From: Microbacterium sp. W4I4
GTDB lineage: Bacteria; Actinomycetota; Actinomycetes; Actinomycetales; Microbacteriaceae
Direction of reading: 5' to 3'
Length of the DNA: 64,000 nt
Assembly (NCBI RefSeq): GCF_030816235.1
Contig: NZ_JAUSXT010000001.1
Coordinates: 2,046,001 to 2,110,000 of the forward strand
The translations under genes and the position numbers were made by a program. Each line of letters starts with the position of its first letter. The stretch's first letter is position 1. The notes under the pieces are model-generated. The model saw nothing but the letters and a program-made list of their open reading frames with translations. It searched no databases and was not told the DNA's origin. Below are positions 40,251 through 49,014 of this stretch, one piece after another.

Positions 40251-42322
40251 TCGTTGGGAGCGGTCAGGGAGATGAACGGGACGGACGCCGCGTGCGGCGA
40301 CGCGATGACGGCTGCACCGTAGCCGCCGAGTTCGACGACACCGGCTGCATCCGCCCCGGTGAGCAGGTCGACGCCCGATGCCGGGAGCGCGAACGCGACC
40401 GGAGCGGTGCCGTGGTTGAGCAGGAACGTGTAGTCCGTGGTGCCATCGGTGCGGGTGACGGCCTCGGCATCCACGTCCACGTGCCTGCGCGCGGGGAGTC
40501 CGGCGCTGCGCAGCACGTCGCGGAACACGGTCAGCATGCCTTCGGGTTCGAGCATGGTGCTGACGTACCAGGCGGAGCCGGAGCCGACGGTGCGGCGGGT
40601 GATCGCCGGGCGCCCCTCGAGCACACCGGATGCATGGACTCCACGCACCTCGACATCGGCGTCCGCCTCGATCCACTCGGCCCAGCAGGGCACGTCGATG
40701 GTGTCGCCGTCGTAGAACGCGCGTTCCACGACTCCGTCGGCGAGCGGCCACTGCTCGTCCACCTCGATGCCGAGCAGATCGCGCAGCGGGCCGGGCGCTC
40801 CGCCCTCGTGCACCTTCTCGGTGGCGTCCACGACGCCGGAGAACGGACCGACCACGACGTGTCCGCCGTTCTCGACGAACGCGCGCATCGCGTCGGCCTG
40901 GGCCTGGTCGGCGATGTAGAGGTTGGGGACCACCACGACGTCATATTCCTCGAAGGGACCGGCCGCGCGGACTGCGTCCACCGCGTGGCCGAGCGTGTGC
41001 ATCGCGCGGTGCCACGCGCGGGCCTGGTCCGCCCACTGCAGTCGCTGCGACGGCAGCGACTCGACCGCGCTCGACCCCCACCACGAGTCCCAGTCCACGA
41101 CCAGCGCCACACGGGAGCGCACCCGGGTGCCCCGGACCTGCTCGAGTCGCTTGAGCTCGTTGCCGAGCGCCTTGGTCTCCTGGAAGCTGCGGGAGCGCTC
41201 GCCGCGATGCCCGAGCATCGAGGAGTGGAACTTCTCCTGCCCGTATCTGGCCTGGCGCCACTGGAAGAACATCACGGAATCGGAGCCGTGCGCGACCGCC
41301 TGCAGGCTCTCGACGCGGATCTTCCCCGGGGCCTTGGGCACGTTGACGTCGCGCCAGCTGGTGGCGCTGGCCGATGACTCCAGCAGCAGCCACGGGCGGC
41401 CGCCCTTGAGCGAGCGCATCAGCCCGTAGTTCAGCGCGGCCCCGACGTGGGAGGCGGGGTCGGCGGGCTCGGGGTAGGCGTCGTCGGTGACGATGTCCTC
41501 GCGCGCGGCGAAGTCCCAGTAGTCCAGGTCGCGGAACATGCTCATGAAGTTGGTGGTGACGGCGATGTCGGGAGTGACCTCGCGCAGCACGTCGATCTCG
41601 AGCTGGAAGAGCTCGAGCATGGCATCCGAGGAGAACCGCTCGAAGTCCAGCAGCTGCGTGGGGTTGATCGGACCCGGCGCCGTGCGGGGCACCTCGATGT
41701 GATCCCAGGAGGTGTAGCGCTGACCCCAGACGTTCACACCCCAGGCCTCGTTCAGACCGTCGAGGTCGCCGTAGCGGTCTGCCAGCCAGCGACGGAAGTG
41801 CCGGCTCGACTCCGAGCACCAGCAGCGGGAGACGTGGTCGCCGTATTCGTTGGAGATGTGCCACATCGCAAGGCCCGGGTGCTCGCCGTAGCGCTCCGCC
41901 ATCGCACGGGTCATCCTGGCCACGTTCTCGCGCCAGATCGGAGAGGAGGGGCAGTACGTCTGCCGGGAGCCGAACTCGAGGCGGCGCCCCTCGGCATCCC
42001 AGGGGCCCATCTCGGGGTGCGCGCGCAGCAGCCAGGACGGCGGGGTGGCCGTCGCCGTCGCGAGATCGATGCGGATGCCTGCCGCGTGCAGCAGGTCAAG
42101 GACGCGATCGAGCCAGCCCCAGTCGTACACGCCGGGCTCCGGCTCGAGCTGCGGCCAGCTGAAGATCGGCAGGCTGACCATCGTGACGCCCGCCTCCTTC
42201 ATCAGGCGGATGTCCTCGTGCCAGGTCTCCTCGGACCACTGGTCCGGGTTGTAATCGCCGCCGAAGGCGAGAGCGTCGATCCGGACTTCCCGGACGCGCT
42301 CATCGTCGCGGTGCTGGGTCAC
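40247..42322 (-). CDS. GH42 family beta-galactosidase
   Basis: 691 residues, typical GH42 size. The N-terminal GGDYNPDQWSEETWHEDI is the family signature; the acid/base is Glu159 in WHISNEYG and the nucleophile Glu315 in LLLESSAS. The zinc-type cysteine cluster is reduced to CWCSE near residue 168. A trimerisation domain (about 390-600) and small C-terminal beta domain follow. No signal peptide, so it is cytoplasmic, hydrolysing imported galactosides. It heads the operon with GcvPA, GcvPB, AcoX-like and SDR genes and has a GntR-type operator 49 bp upstream. Confidence 0.93.
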   Translation of the reverse strand: MTQHRDDERVREVRIDALAFGGDYNPDQWSEETWHEDIRLMKEAGVTMVSLPIFSWPQLEPEPGVYDWGWLDRVLDLLHAAGIRIDLATATATPPSWLLRAHPEMGPWDAEGRRLEFGSRQTYCPSSPIWRENVARMTRAMAERYGEHPGLAMWHISNEYGDHVSRCWCSESSRHFRRWLADRYGDLDGLNEAWGVNVWGQRYTSWDHIEVPRTAPGPINPTQLLDFERFSSDAMLELFQLEIDVLREVTPDIAVTTNFMSMFRDLDYWDFAAREDIVTDDAYPEPADPASHVGAALNYGLMRSLKGGRPWLLLESSASATSWRDVNVPKAPGKIRVESLQAVAHGSDSVMFFQWRQARYGQEKFHSSMLGHRGERSRSFQETKALGNELKRLEQVRGTRVRSRVALVVDWDSWWGSSAVESLPSQRLQWADQARAWHRAMHTLGHAVDAVRAAGPFEEYDVVVVPNLYIADQAQADAMRAFVENGGHVVVGPFSGVVDATEKVHEGGAPGPLRDLLGIEVDEQWPLADGVVERAFYDGDTIDVPCWAEWIEADADVEVRGVHASGVLEGRPAITRRTVGSGSAWYVSTMLEPEGMLTVFRDVLRSAGLPARRHVDVDAEAVTRTDGTTDYTFLLNHGTAPVAFALPASGVDLLTGADAAGVVELGGYGAAVIASPHAASVPFISLTAPNE

Positions 42323-42370
42323 GGGGGCTCCTCTCTGAGACTGATGGACAACAGAACACTGTCCAATGTA

Positions 42371-42384
42371 TTCTGTATACAGTA
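42371..42384. promoter_or_regulatory. GntR operator, copy 1 (GH42/gntR divergent promoters)
   Basis: TTCTGTATACAGTA contains the perfect 10-bp palindrome CTGTATACAG. It matches 13 of 14 positions of the copy at 51349-51362. It is 49 bp from the GH42 start and 65 bp from the gntR start, so it can control both directions. Confidence 0.78.
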
Positions 42385-42448
42385 AGCGTATGGCGTAAGC
42401 GTCGGAGGGTCAAGCTCTAAGCTGACGCTGGGAAAGGGATTCATCACT

Positions 42449-43105
42449 ATGGCCATCGAGCGCAAGAACCTCCGTTCGCAGGTGCGGGACGAACTGCTCG
42501 CGCGCATGCGCACGGGCCTGGCGAAACCCGGAGCCAGCATCAACGAGGTGCAGCTGGCGGCCGAGCTCGGCGTGAGCCGCACACCCCTGCGCGAGGCCCT
42601 GATCGCGCTGGAGTCCGAGGGACAGATCACCAGCGAGAACGGCAAGGGCTTCCGGTTCGTTCCGCTCAGTGCCGGCGAGTTCGAGGATCTGGCACCGGTC
42701 ATGGCCGCGCTGGAGAGCCTGGCGCTCGAGCTGTCCCCCGTCGACGAGCTGAAGAAGGTCGGCGAGCGTCTGGTCGAGCTGGCGGATGCGTTCACCGACG
42801 AACTGGTCGAGCACCGTCTCGTCATCAGCCGTGACGACGAGTGGCACGCCGTGATGCTCTCGGCCTGCCCCAACAAGCGCCTGCTCGACGTGATCGAGAG
42901 CGTGCGCGGGTCGTTCCACCGCTACGAGTCGCTGCTTGTCGCCGAGGACGTGAAAGTCGAGCGCGTGGCAGCCGAGCACGCCGAGATCGCCCGCAACATC
43001 GCCGCCGGTGACATCCCCGCCGCCGCCGAGGCGCTGAAGGCGAATTGGATGCACGGCATGCGCCGCATCCTCGACAACTCCTCCAGCGCCTACTTCACCG
43101 CCTGA
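42449..43105 (+). CDS. GntR-family regulator with FCD domain
   Basis: 218 residues. Winged helix-turn-helix about 5-70 (INEVQLAAELGVSRTPLREA) and an FCD domain (about 80-205) with helices such as DDEWHAVMLSACPNK. It is divergent from the GH42 operon and convergent with the ABC cassette. Three similar palindromes precede the GH42/gntR pair and both sugar transport operons, so this is the likely local regulator of all three. The ligand may be a sugar acid or a keto acid; inferred only. Confidence 0.88.
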   Translation: MAIERKNLRSQVRDELLARMRTGLAKPGASINEVQLAAELGVSRTPLREALIALESEGQITSENGKGFRFVPLSAGEFEDLAPVMAALESLALELSPVDELKKVGERLVELADAFTDELVEHRLVISRDDEWHAVMLSACPNKRLLDVIESVRGSFHRYESLLVAEDVKVERVAAEHAEIARNIAAGDIPAAAEALKANWMHGMRRILDNSSSAYFTA

Positions 43106-43121
43106 TCGCGCGGCGGCGCCG

Positions 43122-44018
43122 TCAACCCTTGACCGCACCGCCGAGGAGACCAGCGACGAACTGCTTCTGGAAGATCAGGAACAGGATCAGCAGCGGCAGC
43201 GTCGCCAGCAGCGAACCCAGCATCAGTCCGGAGTAGTCCACCCGGCTGAGGCCGATCATCGTGTTCAGCGCGACGGGGATCGTGTACTTGTCCTCGGTGT
43301 TGAGCATGAGCAGCGGCCAGATGAACGAGTTCCACTGGCTGATGAACGTGTAGATGATCAGCGCCGCGAGCTGCGGGCGTGCGACGGGGAGCACGATGCG
43401 GTAGAACGTGCGCAGCTCCGACGCCCCGTCGATGCGGGCGGCCTCGACCAGCGTGTGCGGGAAGTCCAGGAATCCCTGCCGCATCAGGAAGATCCCGAAC
43501 GCATTGGCCAGGAAGGGCACGATCAGCGCCTGGTACGAATCGATCCAGCCCAGGCTCGCCATCATCTGGAACAGCGGCACCAGCAGCACCTGCATGGGGA
43601 TCATCATCGTCACGAGGATGACGCCCAGCAGCACGCCCCGGCCGCGGAAGCGGTAGGTCGCCAGGCCGTAGCCGCACATCACGCTGATCGCGGCGCTGAA
43701 GACCGTGTAGAGCACGGCGACCAGGACGCTGTTGAGCATCACCTGCCCGAATCCGATGGACTCCTGCAGTCGGGCGAGGTTCTGCCAGAACTCCCCGCCG
43801 GGCAGCAGCGGCAGAGGGGTGACGAACAGGTCGCTCGTCCGGTGACTGGAGGCGATGACCATCCACAGGAAGGGCACGAGCGACAGGATGCCCGCACCGA
43901 TCATCAGCAGGTAGACGGGGCTGCGCAGGATGATCCGTCGGGCCAGCGGCTCACCGCGCCGGCGATCCGGCATCCCGGAGCGTCGGTCCCTTCCGGTGGT
44001 GATCAGCTGAGTGCTCAC
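43122..44018 (-). CDS. Carbohydrate ABC transporter permease (MalG type)
   Basis: 298 residues with six membrane segments. The EAA loop reads EAARIDGASELRTFYRIVLP near residue 195, typical for MalG-family proteins. The start is GTG at 44018 with an AGGGAG site, overlapping the preceding permease stop (GTGA). It forms the inner-membrane channel with its partner and serves the lipoprotein at 45009. No ATPase gene is in the cassette, so a shared MsiK-type ATPase probably drives it. Confidence 0.93.
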   Translation of the reverse strand: MSTQLITTGRDRRSGMPDRRRGEPLARRIILRSPVYLLMIGAGILSLVPFLWMVIASSHRTSDLFVTPLPLLPGGEFWQNLARLQESIGFGQVMLNSVLVAVLYTVFSAAISVMCGYGLATYRFRGRGVLLGVILVTMMIPMQVLLVPLFQMMASLGWIDSYQALIVPFLANAFGIFLMRQGFLDFPHTLVEAARIDGASELRTFYRIVLPVARPQLAALIIYTFISQWNSFIWPLLMLNTEDKYTIPVALNTMIGLSRVDYSGLMLGSLLATLPLLILFLIFQKQFVAGLLGGAVKG

Positions 44019-45007
44019 GGCTTCTCCCTCATGATGCGGAACTGGACCACCGCGATGATCCCGGTGAGGATGACGAGCATCCAGGCGATCGCGCTGGCGT
44101 AGCCGAAGTCGAACTGCTGGAAGCCCATCTTGTACAGGTACAGGACCGGGGTGAGCGTGGCGTTGTTCGGCCCGCCGCCGGTGAGGATGTAGTTCTCGTC
44201 GAACAGCTGCAGCGCGCCGATCGTGGAGGTGACGCTGGTGAAGATCAGCACCGGACGCAGCTGCGGCACGACCACATGCCGGAAGGTCTGCCACCTGCCG
44301 GCGCCGTCGATGCGCGCGGCTTCGTACAGCTCCGGTGCGATGGCCTGCAGCCCGGCGAGGATAATGACCATGTTGTAGCCGGTCCAGCGCCAGGTGATCG
44401 AGGCGATCACGGCGACCCGCGACCACCACTCGTTGTTCAACCAGTCGATCGGGGCGGCTCCGAGCAGCCCGAGGAACTGGTTCAGCAGCCCGCCGTCGGT
44501 GGTCATGATCACGCGGAAGACGACCGAGTAGGCCACCAGCGTGGTTATCGCGGGCAGGAAGACGATGAGCCGGAAGCCCGCGCGGAAGCGCAGCCAGGAC
44601 TGGTTCAGCAGATAGGCGAGCCCGACGGCGAGGGCGATCATGATCGGCACCTGCACGATCAGGATGAGCCCGGCGTTGAACAGACTCTTCGCCACGAGCG
44701 GGTCGCGGAGCATCCGCGTGTACTGGTCGAGGCCGACAAAGGTCGAGACCCCGCCCTGCGTGCGGTAGAAGCTCTGCAGCAGCGACACGACCAGGGGGTA
44801 GGCGAAGAAGATCGCCATCAGCGCCGTGGCGGGCAGCGCGAACCACAGGCCGGGTCGGTGCATGCGCGCGGCGAACAGACGCCCGGATCGGGATGCCCCG
44901 GATGCCGGAGCGCCCTGTCGGCTCTCCTCCGCCCCGCCGCCGCGACCTTCGTCGGCACCGAGGCCGCGGCGGATGCCGCGACCCCGGGTCGTGCTCTGGA
45001 GGGTCAT
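44015..45007 (-). CDS. Carbohydrate ABC transporter permease (MalF type)
   Basis: 330 residues. A hydrophilic, Arg/Gly-rich N-terminal stretch of about 50 residues precedes six membrane segments. The EAA loop is YEAARIDGAGRWQTFRHVVV near residue 235. It is one base after the solute-binding protein gene and overlaps the second permease. The cargo should be an oligosaccharide or glycoside; the nearby GH42 enzyme suggests a galactoside, but that is context only. Confidence 0.93.
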   Translation of the reverse strand: MTLQSTTRGRGIRRGLGADEGRGGGAEESRQGAPASGASRSGRLFAARMHRPGLWFALPATALMAIFFAYPLVVSLLQSFYRTQGGVSTFVGLDQYTRMLRDPLVAKSLFNAGLILIVQVPIMIALAVGLAYLLNQSWLRFRAGFRLIVFLPAITTLVAYSVVFRVIMTTDGGLLNQFLGLLGAAPIDWLNNEWWSRVAVIASITWRWTGYNMVIILAGLQAIAPELYEAARIDGAGRWQTFRHVVVPQLRPVLIFTSVTSTIGALQLFDENYILTGGGPNNATLTPVLYLYKMGFQQFDFGYASAIAWMLVILTGIIAVVQFRIMREKP

Positions 45008-45008
45008 G

Positions 45009-46325
45009 TCAGCCGGCGACCTTCCGACCCGTCGAGTTGGCGATCTGCGCCGCGGCGTCGTCGAGCGCCTTCTGGGGGTCCTCGCCGTTCAGCACCGCTG
45101 CGGCGACGGCGTTGGAGACGGCGTCGGATGCCACCGACTGGTCGGAGGTGAACGTGATGGACGGGATCTGCGGCGTCAGCTGGGCGAACGTCTGGAACAC
45201 CTGCTGTCCGCTGAAGTACTCGCTGGCCTGCTGGAAGTAGTCCGACTGCAGGGCCGGCAGGTGGGCAGGGAAGAGCCCCTCGTCCTTCATCATGCTCGCC
45301 TGGTTGTCGGTGTCGGCGAGCACGAAGGCCATGAAGTCGGCGGCCAGCTGCGGGTTCTTCGCCTGTGTCGGGATGGCGAGTCCGGAGCCGCCGTTGTTCG
45401 AGGTGGGTGCTCCGCCCGCCGCGAAGACGGGAAGGTCGCGCACGGCGTATTTCCCGGCGAGCTCGGGCGCTTCGCCCTCGAGCGTGCCGATCCACCAGAC
45501 GGCCTCGGGTGTGACGGCGGAGTCGCCGTCCTTCGCGCTGGTGACGCTGGCATCCCAGCCCTTGGCGTTCTTGATCAGCCCCTTCTGCTGCATGGTCTGC
45601 AGCAGAGTGAGTGTGCGCACCGCCTCGGGCGAGTTCACGGTGATCTCACCGGCGGCGTCGAACAGGCCCTGCCCCTGCTGCTGCAGCATGATCGAGAACG
45701 GTCCACCCGAGGAGAGGTCGGCGGTCAGCAGCGTGTGGCCGGTCTTCGCCTTGATGGCCTCACCGGCCGCGACGAGATCGTCCCAGGTGGTGATGGATGC
45801 CGGATCGATGCCGGCGGAGGCGAAGTAGTCCGTGCGGTAGAACAGCCCCACCGTGCCGGAGTCCCAGGGGGCGACGCGCAGCGCGCCCTCGGCATCCGTT
45901 CCGGAGTGCCACTTGAACGGGTCGAAGTCGGCCTTCGCGTCGCCGAACACGGGCGTCAGGTCGGTGAAGCCCTTCGGGAACTGCGTCAGGTAGCTCTGGT
46001 TCTTGTCCGTCTCCAGCGTGATGATGTCGGGCAGCCCGGTGCCGGCCTGAAGCCCGACGGACATCTTGTCGTAGGCGTTGTCGTAGCCGATGTCGACGAC
46101 ATCGATGGTGGTGCCCTCATGGGTCTTCTCGTACTCCGCGCCGAGCCGCTTGAGAGCCGTCGCCGCGACGTCCCATGACCAGATCGTGATCTCGCCGGTC
46201 GCCGTGGCGTCCTTCTCGAGTTCGGCGCCGCCTGCAGCGGGTGCACCTCCGCCGAATGCACATCCCGACAGGGTGAGAGCCGCCGCCGCTGTCAGGGCTG
46301 CGGTCCACATCACACGTCGCTTCAT
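45009..46325 (-). CDS. Sugar-binding lipoprotein of ABC cassette 1
   Basis: 438 residues. Lipoprotein signal ending LSGC (Cys22), then a type 2 extracellular solute-binding fold beginning GEITIWSWDVAATALKRLG. I use the second of two adjacent ATGs (46325), five bases after AGGAGG. Domain features such as WDDLVAAGEAIKAKTGH are family-wide. The gene has its own promoter region with an operator-like site at 46354-46367. Confidence 0.92.
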   Translation of the reverse strand: MKRRVMWTAALTAAAALTLSGCAFGGGAPAAGGAELEKDATATGEITIWSWDVAATALKRLGAEYEKTHEGTTIDVVDIGYDNAYDKMSVGLQAGTGLPDIITLETDKNQSYLTQFPKGFTDLTPVFGDAKADFDPFKWHSGTDAEGALRVAPWDSGTVGLFYRTDYFASAGIDPASITTWDDLVAAGEAIKAKTGHTLLTADLSSGGPFSIMLQQQGQGLFDAAGEITVNSPEAVRTLTLLQTMQQKGLIKNAKGWDASVTSAKDGDSAVTPEAVWWIGTLEGEAPELAGKYAVRDLPVFAAGGAPTSNNGGSGLAIPTQAKNPQLAADFMAFVLADTDNQASMMKDEGLFPAHLPALQSDYFQQASEYFSGQQVFQTFAQLTPQIPSITFTSDQSVASDAVSNAVAAAVLNGEDPQKALDDAAAQIANSTGRKVAG

Positions 46326-46353
46326 CATGACCTCCTTGTCACACGTAATTGAA

Positions 46354-46367
46354 TATTGAATACAGTA
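46354..46367. promoter_or_regulatory. GntR operator, copy 2 (ABC cassette 1)
   Basis: TATTGAATACAGTA matches the copy at 42371-42384 at 11 of 14 positions; the right half is identical and the left half degenerate. It is 29 bp upstream of the binding-protein start. A nearby repeat, TTGAATATTGAAT, overlaps it. Confidence 0.6.
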
Positions 46368-46403
46368 CACGCATGGCGACGTGCCCGTGCCGACGTGACG
46401 CGC

Positions 46404-48071
46404 TCAGGTGAGGGCGACCGCCAGGTCCACGAACAGCGCGGCAGACCACCCGAAGGAGGTCGTCGCCCGCTCGGCCTTGAATCCGGTGAAGGGGTTGTAG
46501 TACTCGTGCGGGCCACCGCCGTGCACGACGAGGCGGGCGGTCTGCTCGCGGAGCTCGCGGGCGCGCTCCGCGTACCCCGAGAGCTCGAGCCCCTCGGCCA
46601 CCAGGACGCTGGTGTTGATCCAGACAGGTCCGCGCCACATCCTCTCGGGAGAGAAGTCCGGGTCGTCGGCGGCGACGGTCGGCAGGCCCCAGTCCAGGCC
46701 GTAGCGGGCCGGGTCGTCGACGGCGTCGCGCAGGGCGTCACGGATGCCGTCCGGCAGCGTTCCGGTGCGCAGCGGCATGAGTCCCACGACGGTGTCGGAG
46801 CGGATCTCCTCCCCCGCCCCACGGGCGAGGAAGCGGCCGGTATCGGCATCCCACATCCCGTTCAGCAACTCCTGCGTGCGCTCCGCGCGGGCGAGGAAGC
46901 GGTCGGTGTCGGCATTCGGCTCGTAGCGACCGAGCAGAGCGGCGATCTCGCGGTCCTGGCAGACCAGATACGCGGCCAGGTCGGGAGCGGCCGTGGGGAT
47001 CGGGCCGTCGAAGATCGGACTGTCATCCAGACCGGACGAGTACGGATGCCCGTACTCCGGCATCCCGTCGCCGTCCAGGTCCGAGACGGCGAACCACCAG
47101 TCCTGCGATCGGATCACCCGCCCCAGCTGTTCGCGGGCCCAGTCCGGGCGGTCCTCCGCCTCCAGCACCTTGCGCAGCGCCCAGGCCGCGAGCGGCGGCT
47201 TGGTGAGGGGCACCGGCTGCGACGGGTCGGCGATCTGCGAGCCCGCGCGACGCAGCGTCGCCCGGTCGCTCTCGGGCAGGTCGTCGCTGGTGGCGAGGAT
47301 CCCCTCCTCGTGCACGACGTCGGGCAGCTGCCCGTCAGCACCGGGGAAGCGGAAGGCGATGTCCAGCTGCTCGCGGGCGAGCTCCGGGTCGCCGTGCCGC
47401 AGGCCGACGGCGATGAAGTATGCGTCCCACTGCCAGAGCCCGACGTAGCCGATCTTCGACGGCACGACCGCGCGCGCGTCACCGAGGGCGGGCAGCTCGA
47501 CGATGTTCGCACCGAGCACCCACCAGCAGAACGCGGTCATCTGCTGCAGGTCCTCGCGCACCCGAGGGCAGCGCGCGAACCACTCCAGCCACAGCCGCTC
47601 GCTCTCGGCGAGCGCGGACTCGTGATCGCCCGGTTCGATCGCGATCGAACGGTCGGGTGCGATCCGGATGCGGATGCCGCCGCCGGCGAGCGGATGCCGC
47701 TCCACCCGACCGTCCCGATGCCGCAATGTCGCGTGTACGCCGTCGCTCCCCGCGACGCTCAGGGCAGCCGGACCGTCGAAGGCGAGGGTGGCGACGGCCG
47801 AGCCGGTCTCCGAACCGAAGGCGATCCGGTGCGGCTGCACGTCGCGGACCGGCAGCACGGCACCGGCGGCATCGGTGACCGTCACCTCATCCAGCACGCG
47901 GCAATCCTCGAGGCGTCTCTCGTACTCCGAGGTGTGCACCCGCACCCCGTCGTCGGCGCGGAACACCAGCACGCGCGAGCGCGGCAGGGTGAACGGCGCG
48001 GTGACCAGGTCGAGGTGGCGTCCGGCGAGGACTGCGAGCCGGGCGGCATCCGGCATGTCGGCATCCGTCAT
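46404..48071 (-). CDS. GH63/MGH1-like (alpha/alpha)6 glycoside hydrolase
   Basis: 555 residues. An N-terminal beta-sandwich of about 150 residues precedes an (alpha/alpha)6 barrel with LWQWDAYFIAVGLRHGD near residue 215, SGLDDSPIFDG near 345 and HGGGPHEYYNPFTG near the C-terminus. These resemble GH63 and the mannosylglycerate/glucosylglycerate hydrolases. WDAYF and DDSP supply probable catalytic Asp residues. It has no signal peptide. It is the last gene of ABC cassette 2, one base after a permease, so it should process that transporter's cargo, an alpha-linked glucoside or a related compatible solute. Confidence 0.85.
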   Translation of the reverse strand: MTDADMPDAARLAVLAGRHLDLVTAPFTLPRSRVLVFRADDGVRVHTSEYERRLEDCRVLDEVTVTDAAGAVLPVRDVQPHRIAFGSETGSAVATLAFDGPAALSVAGSDGVHATLRHRDGRVERHPLAGGGIRIRIAPDRSIAIEPGDHESALAESERLWLEWFARCPRVREDLQQMTAFCWWVLGANIVELPALGDARAVVPSKIGYVGLWQWDAYFIAVGLRHGDPELAREQLDIAFRFPGADGQLPDVVHEEGILATSDDLPESDRATLRRAGSQIADPSQPVPLTKPPLAAWALRKVLEAEDRPDWAREQLGRVIRSQDWWFAVSDLDGDGMPEYGHPYSSGLDDSPIFDGPIPTAAPDLAAYLVCQDREIAALLGRYEPNADTDRFLARAERTQELLNGMWDADTGRFLARGAGEEIRSDTVVGLMPLRTGTLPDGIRDALRDAVDDPARYGLDWGLPTVAADDPDFSPERMWRGPVWINTSVLVAEGLELSGYAERARELREQTARLVVHGGGPHEYYNPFTGFKAERATTSFGWSAALFVDLAVALT

Positions 48072-48072
48072 C

Positions 48073-49014
48073 TCAACGGCCGCCCAGACCGGACGCGGCC
48101 ATGCTGTTGAGGATCTTGCGCTGGCCGATCACGAAGACGATCAGCATCGGGATCGTGGCGATCGCGGATGCCGCCATCACCAGCCCGTAGTTGATCGACC
48201 CGTGCTGGCCCTGGAACGACGTCAGCAGCAGCGGCACGGTGAACAGGTCCGGCGAGTTCAGCAGCACCAGCGGGAACAGGAACGCGTTCCACACGCTCAA
48301 CGCCGTGATGATCGCCAGCGCCGCAAGACCGGGCCGCAGGTTCGGCAGCACGATGCTGAAGAAGGTGCGCAACCGGCCGGCGCCGTCGACCAGCGCCGCC
48401 TCCTCGAGCTCCTTCGGCAGCGAGAGCACGAACTGTCGCATCAGGAACACGGCGAACGGGTTGGCGATCATGCCCGGCACGATCAGGGCAAGGTGCGAAT
48501 CGACCCAGCCGAGGTTCGACATCAGCAGATAGAAGGGGATCAGCGTCACCTGTGCAGGGATCATCTGCGTCGCCAGGAAGACGATGAACAGCACCTTGCT
48601 GCCGCGGAATCGGATCCGCGCGAAGGCGTACCCGGCCATCGACGCGGTGATGAGAGTGCCGACCACCACCAGCGCGGTGATGTACGCGCTGTTCAGGTAG
48701 GCCTGCCCGAACGGGACGGCATTCCAGGCATCGGCGTAATTGGAGACCGTCCATGGGTTGGGCAGGAACTCCAGCGGATTCTGCAGCAGCTGGGGAAGCG
48801 TCTTGAGCGAGGTCAGCAGCATCCAGATGAAGGGGAACACCATCGAGATGCCGGCCCCGACGAGAAGTATGTGCAGCACGACGGCACCGGTGCGGCGCCG
48901 CCCGGCGCCGCCGAAGCGGCGCGGGTGCGTGCCGGGGGCGACGATCGCGATCGTCGACTCCGTGGGCGGAGACTGACGCCCGTCGGTCAAGCGTGGTGTC
49001 GTGGTGCCGCTCAT
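48073..49014 (-). CDS. Carbohydrate ABC transporter permease (MalG type)
   Basis: 313 residues, six membrane segments after a Pro/Arg-rich N-terminal tail of about 45 residues. The EAA loop reads EAALVDGAGRLRTFFSIVLP. It overlaps the MalF-type partner (ATGA) and ends one base before the glycosidase gene. It is homologous to the permease at 43122 but not a close duplicate, so the two cassettes probably differ in cargo. Confidence 0.93.
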   Translation of the reverse strand: MSGTTTPRLTDGRQSPPTESTIAIVAPGTHPRRFGGAGRRRTGAVVLHILLVGAGISMVFPFIWMLLTSLKTLPQLLQNPLEFLPNPWTVSNYADAWNAVPFGQAYLNSAYITALVVVGTLITASMAGYAFARIRFRGSKVLFIVFLATQMIPAQVTLIPFYLLMSNLGWVDSHLALIVPGMIANPFAVFLMRQFVLSLPKELEEAALVDGAGRLRTFFSIVLPNLRPGLAALAIITALSVWNAFLFPLVLLNSPDLFTVPLLLTSFQGQHGSINYGLVMAASAIATIPMLIVFVIGQRKILNSMAASGLGGR

